Origin: Planctomycetota bacterium
GTDB lineage: Bacteria; Planctomycetota; UBA1135; GCA-002686595
Assembly: GCA_023150475.1 (NCBI GenBank)
Contig: JAKLKU010000022.1
Coordinates: forward strand, 1 to 64,000
DNA length: 64,000 bases
Reading direction: 5' to 3'
The notes under the pieces are model-generated. The model did no database searches, was not told the origin of the DNA, and was given only the letters and a program-made list of their open reading frames with translations. The translations under genes and the position numbers were made by a program. Below, piece after piece: positions 43,477 to 52,525 of the stretch. Positions within the stretch are counted from its first letter, which is position 1, and every line of letters begins with the position of its first letter.

Positions 43477-46029
43477 GCGCTCGCCCGAGAGTTCGCCCGA
43501 GCGTTCACCGGGCGCGTCCGAACTCGCGTTGCCGCCGGACTTGGCGGCGCGCGCGTCGAGCACCAACTCGCGCTCTCGGCCCGGTTCGAGCGACACAGGG
43601 CGCTCGCGAGCGAGCTCGGCGGCGTCGTCGATCGTCGCCACGTCCGCGAGCGGCGCGACGAGCGCCTGGAGTTGCCACACTCCGTCGGCGAGCGGCACGG
43701 TGAACGGCAACGCGCCGCGGAAGTCGCGCGACCACACGCCGATGCCTTGATCGAGCGTCGCGTAACGGCCCCACAAGCCGGTGCTCGCCGCGTCCTTCGA
43801 GCGCAGGGAGAACTCCGGCGAGACCCAGCGCAGTGCCCCGAGGTCCAGCGTCTCCCCGGGCTCGACCCGGAAACGACCGAGCACGCGCGAGCCGCGGGCC
43901 TTCGCACCGACTTCGAGCTCGTACTCACCCGGCGCGAGCGCCGCGGTCTGCCAGACCGCACGCGGATCGTCTTCCGGCAAGTCGACGCGCACGCCCCGCG
44001 CGCCGAAATCGCCTCGCGCGCCGAACGTCGCGAGCGCGCGCACTTCGGCGTCGCGGATCGGCTCCCCGGCGCCGTCGACGAGCTCGAAACGGATGCGCGC
44101 CGCACGCGGATCGATCCGCGCGACGAGCGCCGTGTCGAGCTCCGAGGGCAAGATGCCCGCGAGCGCGACGAACTGCGTGCCGCTCGCCGGATCGCACGCG
44201 ATGACGTCGAGCGGCGCGATCGGCGCGCCGCCGAAACGGAAGGCACCCGCAGCGTCGGTCGTCGCGAGACCGACGCAGTCCTGGGTGCGCGCGTCCTGGA
44301 GCTCGAGCGTCCAGTTCGCGAGCGGTGCGTCGTCCGAGTTCACGAGTCGGCCCGCCAGCGAACGCTCCGCGAAGAGCGTCAGTCGGCACGACACGGGCTC
44401 GCCCGGTTTCGCCGTGATCCGCTGCGTCGCGAGCGGCAACGCGCCGCCGCCCGCTCCGATCAGCAGCTCGATGGGCTCGGTTCCCGGGGCCATCACGTGG
44501 TTCTGCACGTGACCTTCCGCGTCGGTCGTCGAGTCGCCGCGGAAGCTGTTCGACGCGGCGATCGAGACCAGCGCATTCGCGATCGGCGCGCCGTCGCTGC
44601 CGAAGACCCAGACGTCGACCGGCAACGCGGTGCCGAAGTCGATCGTGGAGCGCACGTCGAACCCGGAGACCTCGAACGCGTACTGCAGGTCGCCGAGCAG
44701 CTCGATCTCCGCGAATTCGGGAGCGGCCTCGTCGCGGGTGGGTTGCGGCCACGGCGGATTCGGCGTGATCCACTCGTCGTGCATCCACGCGTTGCGCTGC
44801 TCGTCGAACTGCCAATCGACCGTGTCGAGGTCGGCCGTCGTGTAGGCCAACCGCAAGCTGCCGTTCTCGGCGCCGTTTCTGAGCACGAGCCCGGTCACGC
44901 GCAACTCCGTGTGCGTCGTCGTCGGCGGCGACATCGCCAGCACGAACGCGTTCGTCCCGCCGGCCGCGAGCCGCACGCGGCGGATCGGCGTGGAGCCGAA
45001 GCCTTCGCGAGTCACCCACAGCAACCCTTCGAATCTGGGCGCGTGGGCGCGCCAGCGGACGTTCAGATGGCCGGTCCAGTCGGTCGTGCCGAGGCGCGCG
45101 AACGGACGGCCGAGCGGCGCGAGATACACGTCGGCCGCGGCGAGCGGACGTTGATGCGCGTCGAGCGGTGCGACGTCGAGCTCGAACTCGAACGGTGCCG
45201 TGCCGTTCGCGGTGGGCTCGCGCGTTTCGCGCGCCTGCGTCGTCGTCGGACCGATCGCGGCGCGTCGTTCGGCGTCGACCGGCGCCGGCGGAGCGATGGG
45301 GGCGTCGGCCGTGGTCATCGCGGCGGGCGCACGCTCGGCGGATGCCGCCGCCGGCGTCGAGCTCTCGAAGCTCCGCCAGCTCCACCACACGATCCACAAC
45401 GCGGCCGCCGCGACGACGATCTTGCTCTTCAGACCCACGATGCAAGCTCCGGTCAATGCGCCGCCGAGCGCGGTGCGCCACGCAGGTTCGAACCCGATCA
45501 ATGCGAGCAACGCGCGGTTCGTGCCGCGCTCGTGCGTTCCGAGCCTGCGCTCGAGATCCGCACGCAGTTTCGCGTGGGCGCGGTTCAAGCGACTCTCCAC
45601 CGTCGCGAGCGGCGCGCCGACCCTCGACGCGATCTCGCGCGGCGGGAGCCCTTCGAAGTAGCGCTGCCACACCGTCGAACGGTACGGCTCGTCGAGCGCG
45701 AGCAGCGCTTCGACGACCGCTCGCAGGGTGTCCGCACGCGACGCGTCGGCAGCGCCGGCGAGCTCGCGTTCGGCTGCGTACGCGTGTTCGTGCGACTCGC
45801 GTCTTCGTTGCGAACGCCGGCGCTTCGACGCGAAGCCACGCGCGACGGTCGCGAGCCAACCGCCGAAGCGCTCGAAACTCGTCGGCGGCGCCGTGAGCGC
45901 GCGCAACCACGTCTCCTGCTCGATTTCGTCCGCCTCGTGACGGTCGCGTGCGAGCGCGAGCACGAGCGTCCGCAGCGAGCCCGCGTGGGCGGCGATCAGC
46001 GGCGCCGGGATGCGCTCGTGGGGGTCCAT
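43459..46029 (-). CDS. ECF sigma factor fused to a transmembrane helix and large C-terminal extracytoplasmic region
   Basis: 856 aa. Residues 15-60 are sigma region 2 (ARDRHEADEIEQETWLRAL) and residues 105-165 region 4 (YFEGLPPREIASRVGAPLATVESRLNRAHAKL). A hydrophobic stretch at about 187-217 (GLKSKIVVAAAALWIVWWSW) follows. The remaining ~600 residues are beta-rich, with repeated carboxypeptidase-regulatory or Ig-like phrases (PVDVWVFGSDGAPIANALVSI; PLANWTLEL; GAGEPIRDAEVRAL). So a sigma factor appears tethered to the membrane with a periplasmic sensor-like part. No separate anti-sigma factor gene is adjacent. The C-terminal tail repeats GERSGE. Confidence 0.92.
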   Translation of the reverse strand: MDPHERIPAPLIAAHAGSLRTLVLALARDRHEADEIEQETWLRALTAPPTSFERFGGWLATVARGFASKRRRSQRRRESHEHAYAAERELAGAADASRADTLRAVVEALLALDEPYRSTVWQRYFEGLPPREIASRVGAPLATVESRLNRAHAKLRADLERRLGTHERGTNRALLALIGFEPAWRTALGGALTGACIVGLKSKIVVAAAALWIVWWSWRSFESSTPAAASAERAPAAMTTADAPIAPPAPVDAERRAAIGPTTTQARETREPTANGTAPFEFELDVAPLDAHQRPLAAADVYLAPLGRPFARLGTTDWTGHLNVRWRAHAPRFEGLLWVTREGFGSTPIRRVRLAAGGTNAFVLAMSPPTTTHTELRVTGLVLRNGAENGSLRLAYTTADLDTVDWQFDEQRNAWMHDEWITPNPPWPQPTRDEAAPEFAEIELLGDLQYAFEVSGFDVRSTIDFGTALPVDVWVFGSDGAPIANALVSIAASNSFRGDSTTDAEGHVQNHVMAPGTEPIELLIGAGGGALPLATQRITAKPGEPVSCRLTLFAERSLAGRLVNSDDAPLANWTLELQDARTQDCVGLATTDAAGAFRFGGAPIAPLDVIACDPASGTQFVALAGILPSELDTALVARIDPRAARIRFELVDGAGEPIRDAEVRALATFGARGDFGARGVRVDLPEDDPRAVWQTAALAPGEYELEVGAKARGSRVLGRFRVEPGETLDLGALRWVSPEFSLRSKDAASTGLWGRYATLDQGIGVWSRDFRGALPFTVPLADGVWQLQALVAPLADVATIDDAAELARERPVSLEPGRERELVLDARAAKSGGNASSDAPGERSGELSGERSGEQR

Positions 46030-46462
46030 GGCGACGGTGATTCCATTCTGGAGGCGCTACCCCCGGTCGCGGCGTGAGCTTGGCGGCCGGCGAGGATTTT
46101 CCCGCGCGGTCGGAGTCGTTCGAGTCGGTGCGGCGGCGTGCGCGCCGTGGTCCGCGCTCGGCCGCCGCAGGCGCCACGAAGGAATGAGCGGATCGTCACC
46201 CGGCCGAGGCACGAATGCGGCGTCCTAGGCGCGCCTTGGCCGAGCCCGGCTCCGGCGCACGGCCGCCGGGTGGCCGCCACGCGCGAATCACCCGCGGCAC
46301 CCGGCTAGAATCCTCCGCCCGTTCCGACCCCCGCAGCCCGCCGATCGTGGCGTGGCCTGGGATCGGCCCGCGGGCCTCTCTCCCGGATCTCCAGAGCCCG
46401 CCGAGCCCGTCCGATAAGGCCGGGCGCGGTCTTTCGGGCCCTGCCCTTCGTCCGCCCACATC
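46030..46462. other. divergent promoter region without a gene
   Basis: 433 bases between the divergent sigma-factor and alkaline-phosphatase-like genes. A perfect 12-bp palindrome GGCCCGCGGGCC lies at 46365-46376 and a -10-like TAGAAT at 46306-46311; neither has convincing companions. No coding frame is credible. Confidence 0.4.
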
Positions 46463-48625
46463 GTGAAATCCCTTCCGTCGATCGATCCGCGCGCGCTCCG
46501 CGCCGCGAGCCGCACCTTCGTCCTTGCCGCGCTCGGGCTCGTCGCGTTCGCGCCGACCGCGCACGCTTACATCGGTCCGGGCGCGGGCATCGCGGCGGCG
46601 GGTTCCGTGCTCGTGCTCGCCGGCACGTTCCTGCTCGCGATCGGCATCGTGCTCACGTGGCCGCTGAAGGCCGCCGTGCGCTACGTCGCGAAACGCGGCG
46701 CGACCAAGCCCAAGGTCAAACGCGTCATCGTCATCGGTCTCGACGGTTTCGATCCGGGCCTCGCGAAGAAGTACATGGACGAAGGGCGCATGCCGAACTT
46801 CGTCAAGCTCGCGAAGGACGGCATCTTCTCGCCGCTCGATACGGCGTGCCCGTCGATCTCGCCCGTCGCGTGGTCGACGTTCGCGACCGGCGTCGACGCG
46901 TCGCGGCACAACATCTACGACTTCCTCACGCGGGATCCCTGCTCGTACTTCCCGATCCTGTCGTCGACCGACATCCGCTCGGTGCCGCGCACGCTGAACC
47001 TCGGCTTCGCCAAGGTGCCGTTCGGCCAGAAGCCCATCTATCGGAGCCTCCAGAAGAGCCAACCGTTCTGGAAGTTGCTCGGCGAGCGCTACGTGTGGTC
47101 GTCGATCATCCGCGTGCCGATCACCTTCCCGCCGCAGCCCTTCAAGAACGGCACGTTGCTGTCGGGCATGTGCGTGCCCGACCTGCTCGGCACGCAAGGC
47201 ACGTTCTCGTTCTACTCGACCAAGACGCGGCCCGCCGGCACGCGCATCGGCGGCCAGCAGTACCAGATCCGTCGCAAGGGCAACGTGATCGAGTCGAACC
47301 TGACCGGGCCGCGCGGCGGAGACGGACACCCGCTGAAGTGCCCGTTCACGCTCGAGCTCGACGACGCGCAGAAGCGCGTCACGGTCAAGATCGGCAAGGA
47401 CACCGCGACCGTCGGCGTGCGCGAGTACACGCCGTGGATGGTGATCCCGTTCGGCAAGATCCAAGGCATCGCGCGGCTCTACGTGCAGACGTGGGAGGGC
47501 GACGACTTCGAGCTCTACGTCACGCCGATCAACATCGATCCCGACGCTCCGGTGATGCCGATCAGTCACCCGTTCGTCTATTCGATCTACCTGGCGAAGC
47601 TGCACGGCCGTTTCGCGACGCTCGGGCTCGCCGAGGACACGTGGGCGCTCAACGAGCGCGTCGTCGACGAAGAAGCGTTCCTCAAGCAGGCCTGGCTGAT
47701 CTACGAGGAGCGCAAGAAGCACCTGTGGGATGCGATCGAGAAGACGAAGTCGGGCTTCGTCACCGTCGTCTTCGACACGTCGGATCGCATCAGCCACATG
47801 TTCTATCGCTACCTCGACCCGACGCACCCGGCGAACGTGGGCAAGGACACGACCAAGTTCGTGAACGTGATCCCGGACACGTACGCGAAGATGGACGAGC
47901 TCGTCGGCGAAGTGCAGCGCAAGCTCGGGAACGATCCCGACACGGTGTTGATGGTCATCAGCGACCACGGCTTCTGCAATTTCCGCCGCGGCGTGAACCT
48001 CAACACGTGGCTCAAGGAGAACGGCTATCTCGTCCTGAAGGACGGCGCCGAGACTTCGCCCGACTGGTTCGCCAAGGTCGATTGGTCGAAGACCAAGGCG
48101 TTCACGCTCGGCCTCACCGGTGTCTTCATCAACCGCAAGGGTCGCGAAGGCAAGGGCATCGTCGAGAAGGGGCCGGAGCTCGACAAGCTCTGCCACGAGC
48201 TCAAGGAGCAGCTCGAAGCGCTGCGCGATCCGGTCGATGGCCAACCGGTGATCAAGGAAGTGTTCCTGACGCGCGAAGCGCACAAGGGACCGTACGCCGA
48301 CCTCGCGCCCGAGCTCCTGATCGGCTACCACCGCGGCTTCCGCCATTCGTGGGAGTGCGCGACCGGCGCCGTCACGAAGGAAGTGTTCAGCGACAACACG
48401 CGTTCGTGGTCGGGTGACCACTGCGTCGATCCGCGGCTCGTGCCCGGCGTCTTCTGGTGCAACCGGAAGATCGACAAGCCGAACCCGGCGTTGATCGACC
48501 TCGCGCCGACGGTGCTCGACCTCTTCGGCATCCAGATCCCGCACTACATGCAGGGCAAGCCGCTCTTCGGCGGCGCGCCGGCGGCGAAGCCCGCCGCGCC
48601 TGCGAAGCAGAAGGTGAACGCATGA
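46463..48625 (+). CDS. membrane-anchored alkaline-phosphatase-superfamily phosphodiesterase, first of pair
   Basis: 720 aa from GTG 46463. A signal peptide ends at PTAHA, followed by the conserved AYIGPGAG segment and a second membrane helix (VLVLAGTFLLAIGIVL). The enzyme domain begins VKRVIVIGLDGFDPGLAKKY; the likely nucleophile region is SISPVAWSTFATG; metal ligands lie in FDTSDRISHMFYR and MVISDHGFCNFRRG. The pattern LNTWLKENGYLVLKDGA matches the predicted AP-superfamily group near type I phosphodiesterases. It overlaps the next gene by ATGA; the neighbour is a paralogue. Substrate unknown. Confidence 0.9.
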   Translation: MKSLPSIDPRALRAASRTFVLAALGLVAFAPTAHAYIGPGAGIAAAGSVLVLAGTFLLAIGIVLTWPLKAAVRYVAKRGATKPKVKRVIVIGLDGFDPGLAKKYMDEGRMPNFVKLAKDGIFSPLDTACPSISPVAWSTFATGVDASRHNIYDFLTRDPCSYFPILSSTDIRSVPRTLNLGFAKVPFGQKPIYRSLQKSQPFWKLLGERYVWSSIIRVPITFPPQPFKNGTLLSGMCVPDLLGTQGTFSFYSTKTRPAGTRIGGQQYQIRRKGNVIESNLTGPRGGDGHPLKCPFTLELDDAQKRVTVKIGKDTATVGVREYTPWMVIPFGKIQGIARLYVQTWEGDDFELYVTPINIDPDAPVMPISHPFVYSIYLAKLHGRFATLGLAEDTWALNERVVDEEAFLKQAWLIYEERKKHLWDAIEKTKSGFVTVVFDTSDRISHMFYRYLDPTHPANVGKDTTKFVNVIPDTYAKMDELVGEVQRKLGNDPDTVLMVISDHGFCNFRRGVNLNTWLKENGYLVLKDGAETSPDWFAKVDWSKTKAFTLGLTGVFINRKGREGKGIVEKGPELDKLCHELKEQLEALRDPVDGQPVIKEVFLTREAHKGPYADLAPELLIGYHRGFRHSWECATGAVTKEVFSDNTRSWSGDHCVDPRLVPGVFWCNRKIDKPNPALIDLAPTVLDLFGIQIPHYMQGKPLFGGAPAAKPAAPAKQKVNA

Positions 48626-50754
48626 GGTTCCCGCGCTGGACGACCTATCCGGCGGTCGCGCTGCTCGTCGGGATGATCGTGATCGCGGTGCCGACGCCGC
48701 GTGGATTCCGTTACGACAGTTCCGTGCCGGCGCCCGACCGCCAGCGCGTGGTCGTGATCGGCGTCGACGGACTCGACCCGGAGATCCTCGCGGAGACGAT
48801 CGAGCGCTATCCCGAGCACACGAAGCACTGGGCTGCGCTCGCCGCGATGCAGGGCATCCACTCGCTCGGCACGTCGAATCCGCCGCAGTCGCCGGTCGCG
48901 TGGTCGAACTTCATCACCGGTCGCAATCCGGGCGGTCACGGCATCTACGACTTCATCCACCGCGACCTGACGACGCGCATGGCCGTGCCGTCGACGACCA
49001 AAGCGACCGAAGCGCACTCGATCTCCCTCTTCGACGGTTGGATCCTGCCGCTCTTCGGCGGCGACACGCTCTCCAATCGCAGCGGCGATTCGTTCTGGAG
49101 CCTGTTGCGCAAGGCCGGCGTCCCCGCGGACGTGTGGCGCGTTCCGGCGAACTTCCCGGTCGAAGAGTCCCTCGGCCTCTCGTTCTCCGGGATGATGACG
49201 CCCGCGCTCGACTCGGCGTACGGCGAGTTCACGTTCTACACGACGAATCCGCCGACCGACGCGCGGCTCACCGAGCACAAGATTCGCGCCGTGTCGGTGC
49301 GCAACGGCGTCGTCAACTCGTTCCTCGAAGGACCGCCGAACGCGTTCAAGGCGGTCGACGAGAAGACGCACGAACCGCCGTCGGTCACGGTGCCGCTCAA
49401 GGTCTACGTCGACGAAGCCGCGGGCGGCGCGGCGGTCGAGCTCGACGGCCAAGTGGTCGTCCTGCGGCCCGGCGAGTGGAGCGAGTTCGTCTCGGTCAAC
49501 TTCAGCTCGTTGCCCGCGCACCTCGCGGACGTCGGCGGCATCGTGCGCTTCTACCTGCGCAGCGTGACGCCCGAGTTCGAGATGTACGCCTCGCCGGTCA
49601 ACATCGATCCCGCGGCGCCGGCCGCGCCGGTCAGCGAACCCGCGGACGCGAGCGCCGAGCTCGCCGCGCTGCCGCCGGACGGCATCGGTCCGTACTACAC
49701 GCAAGGCATGGCGGAGGACGTCGGCGCGCTCAAGGCCGAGATGCTGACGCCGCCCGAGTTCATGGACCAAGCGCAGCTCGTCCACGACGAGAGCGAGCGC
49801 ATGCTCGACTGGGCGCTCGACCGCTACCTCGAGAAGCAAGCGGGCGGTCTGCTCTTCTTCTACTTCTCGTCCGTCGACTTGTGCTGCCACATGATGTGGC
49901 GCCACTCCGACGAGCAGCACCCGCACCACGATCCGGTCTTCGCCGCGCAGGACTCCTCGAAGTGGTCGAAACGCGCGGGCAGCACGTGGAAGGACACCGT
50001 CCACGACCTCTACTTGCGCATGGATCCGGTGATCGGCCACATCGTCGAGCGCGTCGGCCCCGATGCGACGCTGATCGTGATGAGCGACCACGGCTTCGCG
50101 CCGTACCGCCGCAAGTTCAGCCTCAACACGTGGCTGCTCGAGAACGGCTACCTCGTGCTGAAGGACGGCGCGACGAAGGAGCTCGCGGAAAGCGATCCGA
50201 AGCACCGCCCGGTCTACTTGAACGAAGTCGACTGGTCGAAGACGCGCGCGTACGGCATGGGCTTCCAAGGGCTCTACCTGAACCTTGCCGGGCGCGAGCT
50301 CGACGACCCGCAGACGCCCGAGGACGAGAGCGGCATCGTGCAGCGCGGCGCGGAAGCCGACGCGTTGACGGCGGAGCTGAAGCAGAAGCTCGAAGCGTTG
50401 AACGACGAGAAGACCGGCGAGCGCGTGGTCCTGCGCTGCGACCGCGCGGGCGACGTGTACTCGGGCGATCGCGTCGCGGACGCTCCCGATCTCGTGGTCG
50501 GCTACAATGCGAATTACGGCAACAGCGACGAGGCGTCCGTCGGACGGATCCCCGACGCCGTGCTCTCCGACAACCTGGGCGGCACCTTCAACGGCAGCCA
50601 CTTGATGGCTCCCGACGTGGTGCAGGGCATCCTGATGTCCAACCGTCCGGTGCGGCCGGGGACGCACGGTCTCGAGGACCTGACCGTCGAGATCCTCTCG
50701 CGCTACGGCGTCCAACCGGGGCCCGGCATGACCGGCCATCCGGTGCTCCAGTGA
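48622..50754 (+). CDS. alkaline-phosphatase-superfamily phosphodiesterase, second of pair
   Basis: 710 aa from the ATG that overlaps the preceding stop. A single N-terminal hydrophobic segment (YPAVALLVGMIVIAVPTP) anchors or exports it. VVVIGVDGLDPEILAET, NPPQSPVAWSNFITG, SSVDLCCHMMWRH and VMSDHGFAPYRRKFSLNTWL align with the upstream paralogue over the whole length. The two enzymes share MSDHGF/ISDHGF, LNTWLxENGYLVLKDGA and the order of metal-binding segments. A short RHH-like gene follows after 22 bases. Confidence 0.9.
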   Translation: MRFPRWTTYPAVALLVGMIVIAVPTPRGFRYDSSVPAPDRQRVVVIGVDGLDPEILAETIERYPEHTKHWAALAAMQGIHSLGTSNPPQSPVAWSNFITGRNPGGHGIYDFIHRDLTTRMAVPSTTKATEAHSISLFDGWILPLFGGDTLSNRSGDSFWSLLRKAGVPADVWRVPANFPVEESLGLSFSGMMTPALDSAYGEFTFYTTNPPTDARLTEHKIRAVSVRNGVVNSFLEGPPNAFKAVDEKTHEPPSVTVPLKVYVDEAAGGAAVELDGQVVVLRPGEWSEFVSVNFSSLPAHLADVGGIVRFYLRSVTPEFEMYASPVNIDPAAPAAPVSEPADASAELAALPPDGIGPYYTQGMAEDVGALKAEMLTPPEFMDQAQLVHDESERMLDWALDRYLEKQAGGLLFFYFSSVDLCCHMMWRHSDEQHPHHDPVFAAQDSSKWSKRAGSTWKDTVHDLYLRMDPVIGHIVERVGPDATLIVMSDHGFAPYRRKFSLNTWLLENGYLVLKDGATKELAESDPKHRPVYLNEVDWSKTRAYGMGFQGLYLNLAGRELDDPQTPEDESGIVQRGAEADALTAELKQKLEALNDEKTGERVVLRCDRAGDVYSGDRVADAPDLVVGYNANYGNSDEASVGRIPDAVLSDNLGGTFNGSHLMAPDVVQGILMSNRPVRPGTHGLEDLTVEILSRYGVQPGPGMTGHPVLQ

Positions 50755-50776
50755 ACTCGAACGAAAGGAACCAGCC

Positions 50777-50971
50777 ATGTTCGGCGGACCGAAGATCAAG
50801 ATCGACAAGGACCTCCTCGAGCGCGTGAAGAAGATCAGCGAGCTCGCCGGCTACGCGAGCCCCGAGGAGTTCATCGTGCACTGCGTCGAGAAGGAGCTCG
50901 CCCAGTTCGAAGGCGCGCAATCCGACGCGGAGATCACCGAGAAGCTGAAGGGCCTCGGCTACATCAGCTGA
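50777..50971 (+). CDS. small RHH-like protein with LGYI tail
   Basis: 64 aa. AAGGAA lies 8 bases before the ATG. IKIDKDLLERVKKISELAGY followed by SPEEFIVHCVEKEL has the strand-helix-helix layout of RHH proteins and parallels the protein at 31023 (FSSPTDFIVFVLRDL). It ends EITEKLKGLGYIS, again like KRKLKNLGYL of the 31023 protein. It lacks the Lys-rich linker. It may be a DNA-binding regulator of the operon or a small partner of the phosphodiesterases. No palindrome like that at 30969 is seen directly before it. Confidence 0.75.
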   Translation: MFGGPKIKIDKDLLERVKKISELAGYASPEEFIVHCVEKELAQFEGAQSDAEITEKLKGLGYIS

Positions 50972-51004
50972 CCCCGCGCTCCCCATCCGCCACCGTCCCC
51001 CGGG

Positions 51005-51898
51005 ATGAACGCGCTCAACGCCTTCTTCAACACTCTGTTCGACTGGGTGCTGCTGCCGCTCGAGAAGATCGGGCCGCGCACGGCGCTCGTCGTCGTCTCC
51101 GGCGTGTTCGGCGTGCTCGCGCTCGCGATCTTCAAGTTCATCTCGTTCCAGAAGGGCATCGCCTCGGTCAAGGACCGCATCAAGGGTCACATGATCGAGA
51201 TCCGGATCTTCCAAGACGATCTCGCGGTCGTCGCGAGCGCGGTCGGCAAGGTGCTGTTCCGCAACGTGCAGTACCTCGCGCTCAACTTCGGCCCGTTCAT
51301 CCCGCTCGCCGTGCCGTTCCTGTTCGTCAGCGCGCAGCTCGTGACGCGTTACGCGTACGAACCGGCGCGAGTCGTCGCGGCGGACGCGCAGCTCTTGCCC
51401 GGGCAAGGCACCATGCTCGAGGTGCGGCTCGCGGAAGGCCACGAACGCGAGATCGCCGAGCTCGAAATCGTGTTGCCGCCGGGCGTCAAGGCTCTGTCGC
51501 CGCTGGTGCGCAACGAATACGAAGGTCGCGCGTTCCAGGAGATCGTCGCGAACGTCGCGGGCGAGCACGTGCTCGAGTTCCGCCTCGCGAACGGCGCTCG
51601 CGAGACGAAGACCTTCCTCGCCGGCCGCGTCGAAGGCGCCGCGCCTCGCGCGATGCAGCCGCGGCGCGTCACGACCTCGGAATGGTGGAACCTCGGCGCG
51701 CCCGAAGACTGCGCGACACTCTGGCCCGCCGAGCCCGCCTTCGACGGCGCGTCCTCGTTCCGCTCGATCGCCTTCCGTTACCCCGACAGCGACCTCGGCT
51801 GGTTGCCCGGCGGCGAAGGCGGCGTGTTGCTCGTGTTCGTGGTCGCGTCGATGGTCTTCGGCATCGCAGCGCTGAAGCCGCTCGGCGTCACGATCTGA
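51005..51898 (+). CDS. membrane protein, possibly Oxa1/EMC3-superfamily-like at the N-terminus
   Basis: 297 aa. Membrane segments are at about residues 25-45 (ALVVVSGVFGVLALAIFKFI), 88-110 (FGPFIPLAVPFLFVSAQLV) and 272-290 (GVLLVFVVASMVFGIAAL). Between the first two is FQKGIASVKDRIKGHMIEIRIFQDD, a charged amphipathic stretch like the coiled coil of DUF106/EMC3-type proteins. Residues 115-265 look like a beta-rich periplasmic domain. The family call is tentative. Its stop overlaps the next start as TGATG. Confidence 0.7.
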   Translation: MNALNAFFNTLFDWVLLPLEKIGPRTALVVVSGVFGVLALAIFKFISFQKGIASVKDRIKGHMIEIRIFQDDLAVVASAVGKVLFRNVQYLALNFGPFIPLAVPFLFVSAQLVTRYAYEPARVVAADAQLLPGQGTMLEVRLAEGHEREIAELEIVLPPGVKALSPLVRNEYEGRAFQEIVANVAGEHVLEFRLANGARETKTFLAGRVEGAAPRAMQPRRVTTSEWWNLGAPEDCATLWPAEPAFDGASSFRSIAFRYPDSDLGWLPGGEGGVLLVFVVASMVFGIAALKPLGVTI

Positions 51899-52461
51899 TG
51901 TTCTCCGCCGGCATCGAACGCGCGATCCACGTCTCGATCGCGGCGCACGCGGGGCAGAAGCGCAAGGGCTCGGTCGACACGCCCTACGTCGTCCATCCGA
52001 TCCACGTGGCTCTTTTGCTCGCACGGCACGGCGCGGACGAAGAGCTCGTCCAAGCCGGCTTGCTGCACGACGTCGTCGAGGACTGCCCGGACCAGTGGAA
52101 TCTGGCGCGGATCGCCGAGGAGTTCGGCCCGCGCGTCGCCGCGATCGTCGGCGACCTCACCGAGGACAAGTCGAAGACTTGGGAGGAGCGCAAACGCTGG
52201 GCGGTCGAGCACGTCGCGCACATGTCGACGGAAGGTGCGATGGTGAAGGCCGCCGACAAGCTCCACAACCTCTCCGCGTTGCTCGAAGAACTCTCGACGA
52301 ACGCCGATCACTCCGCCGTGTGGGCGAAGTTCAAGGGCGGCCGAGAGCGCACGCTCGCGATGTCGGGCGAACTCGTCGACGCGCTGCACGCGCGCCTCGG
52401 TTCGACGTTGTCGGCCGAGCTCGCGCGCACGATGCAAGCGCTGCTCGACGTTGCTCGTTGA
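51898..52461 (+). CDS. HD-domain hydrolase (SpoT/RelA hydrolase-like, short)
   Basis: 187 aa. The HD metal motif is spread over HPIHVALLLARHGADEELVQAGLLHDVVEDC (His, His-Asp) and the distal Asp in MVKAADKLHNL, as in the (p)ppGpp hydrolase domain of SpoT/MESH1. No synthetase, TGS or ACT domain follows, so it resembles stand-alone small alarmone hydrolases. Substrate specificity is inference. It is translationally coupled to the membrane-protein gene upstream. Confidence 0.9.
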   Translation: MFSAGIERAIHVSIAAHAGQKRKGSVDTPYVVHPIHVALLLARHGADEELVQAGLLHDVVEDCPDQWNLARIAEEFGPRVAAIVGDLTEDKSKTWEERKRWAVEHVAHMSTEGAMVKAADKLHNLSALLEELSTNADHSAVWAKFKGGRERTLAMSGELVDALHARLGSTLSAELARTMQALLDVAR

Positions 52462-52525
52462 AGCGTGCCGAGGTCGGCGCGAGGTGTGCGCCGAGCTCGT
52501 TTGCCCGAACTCGACCTCGGTTCGT

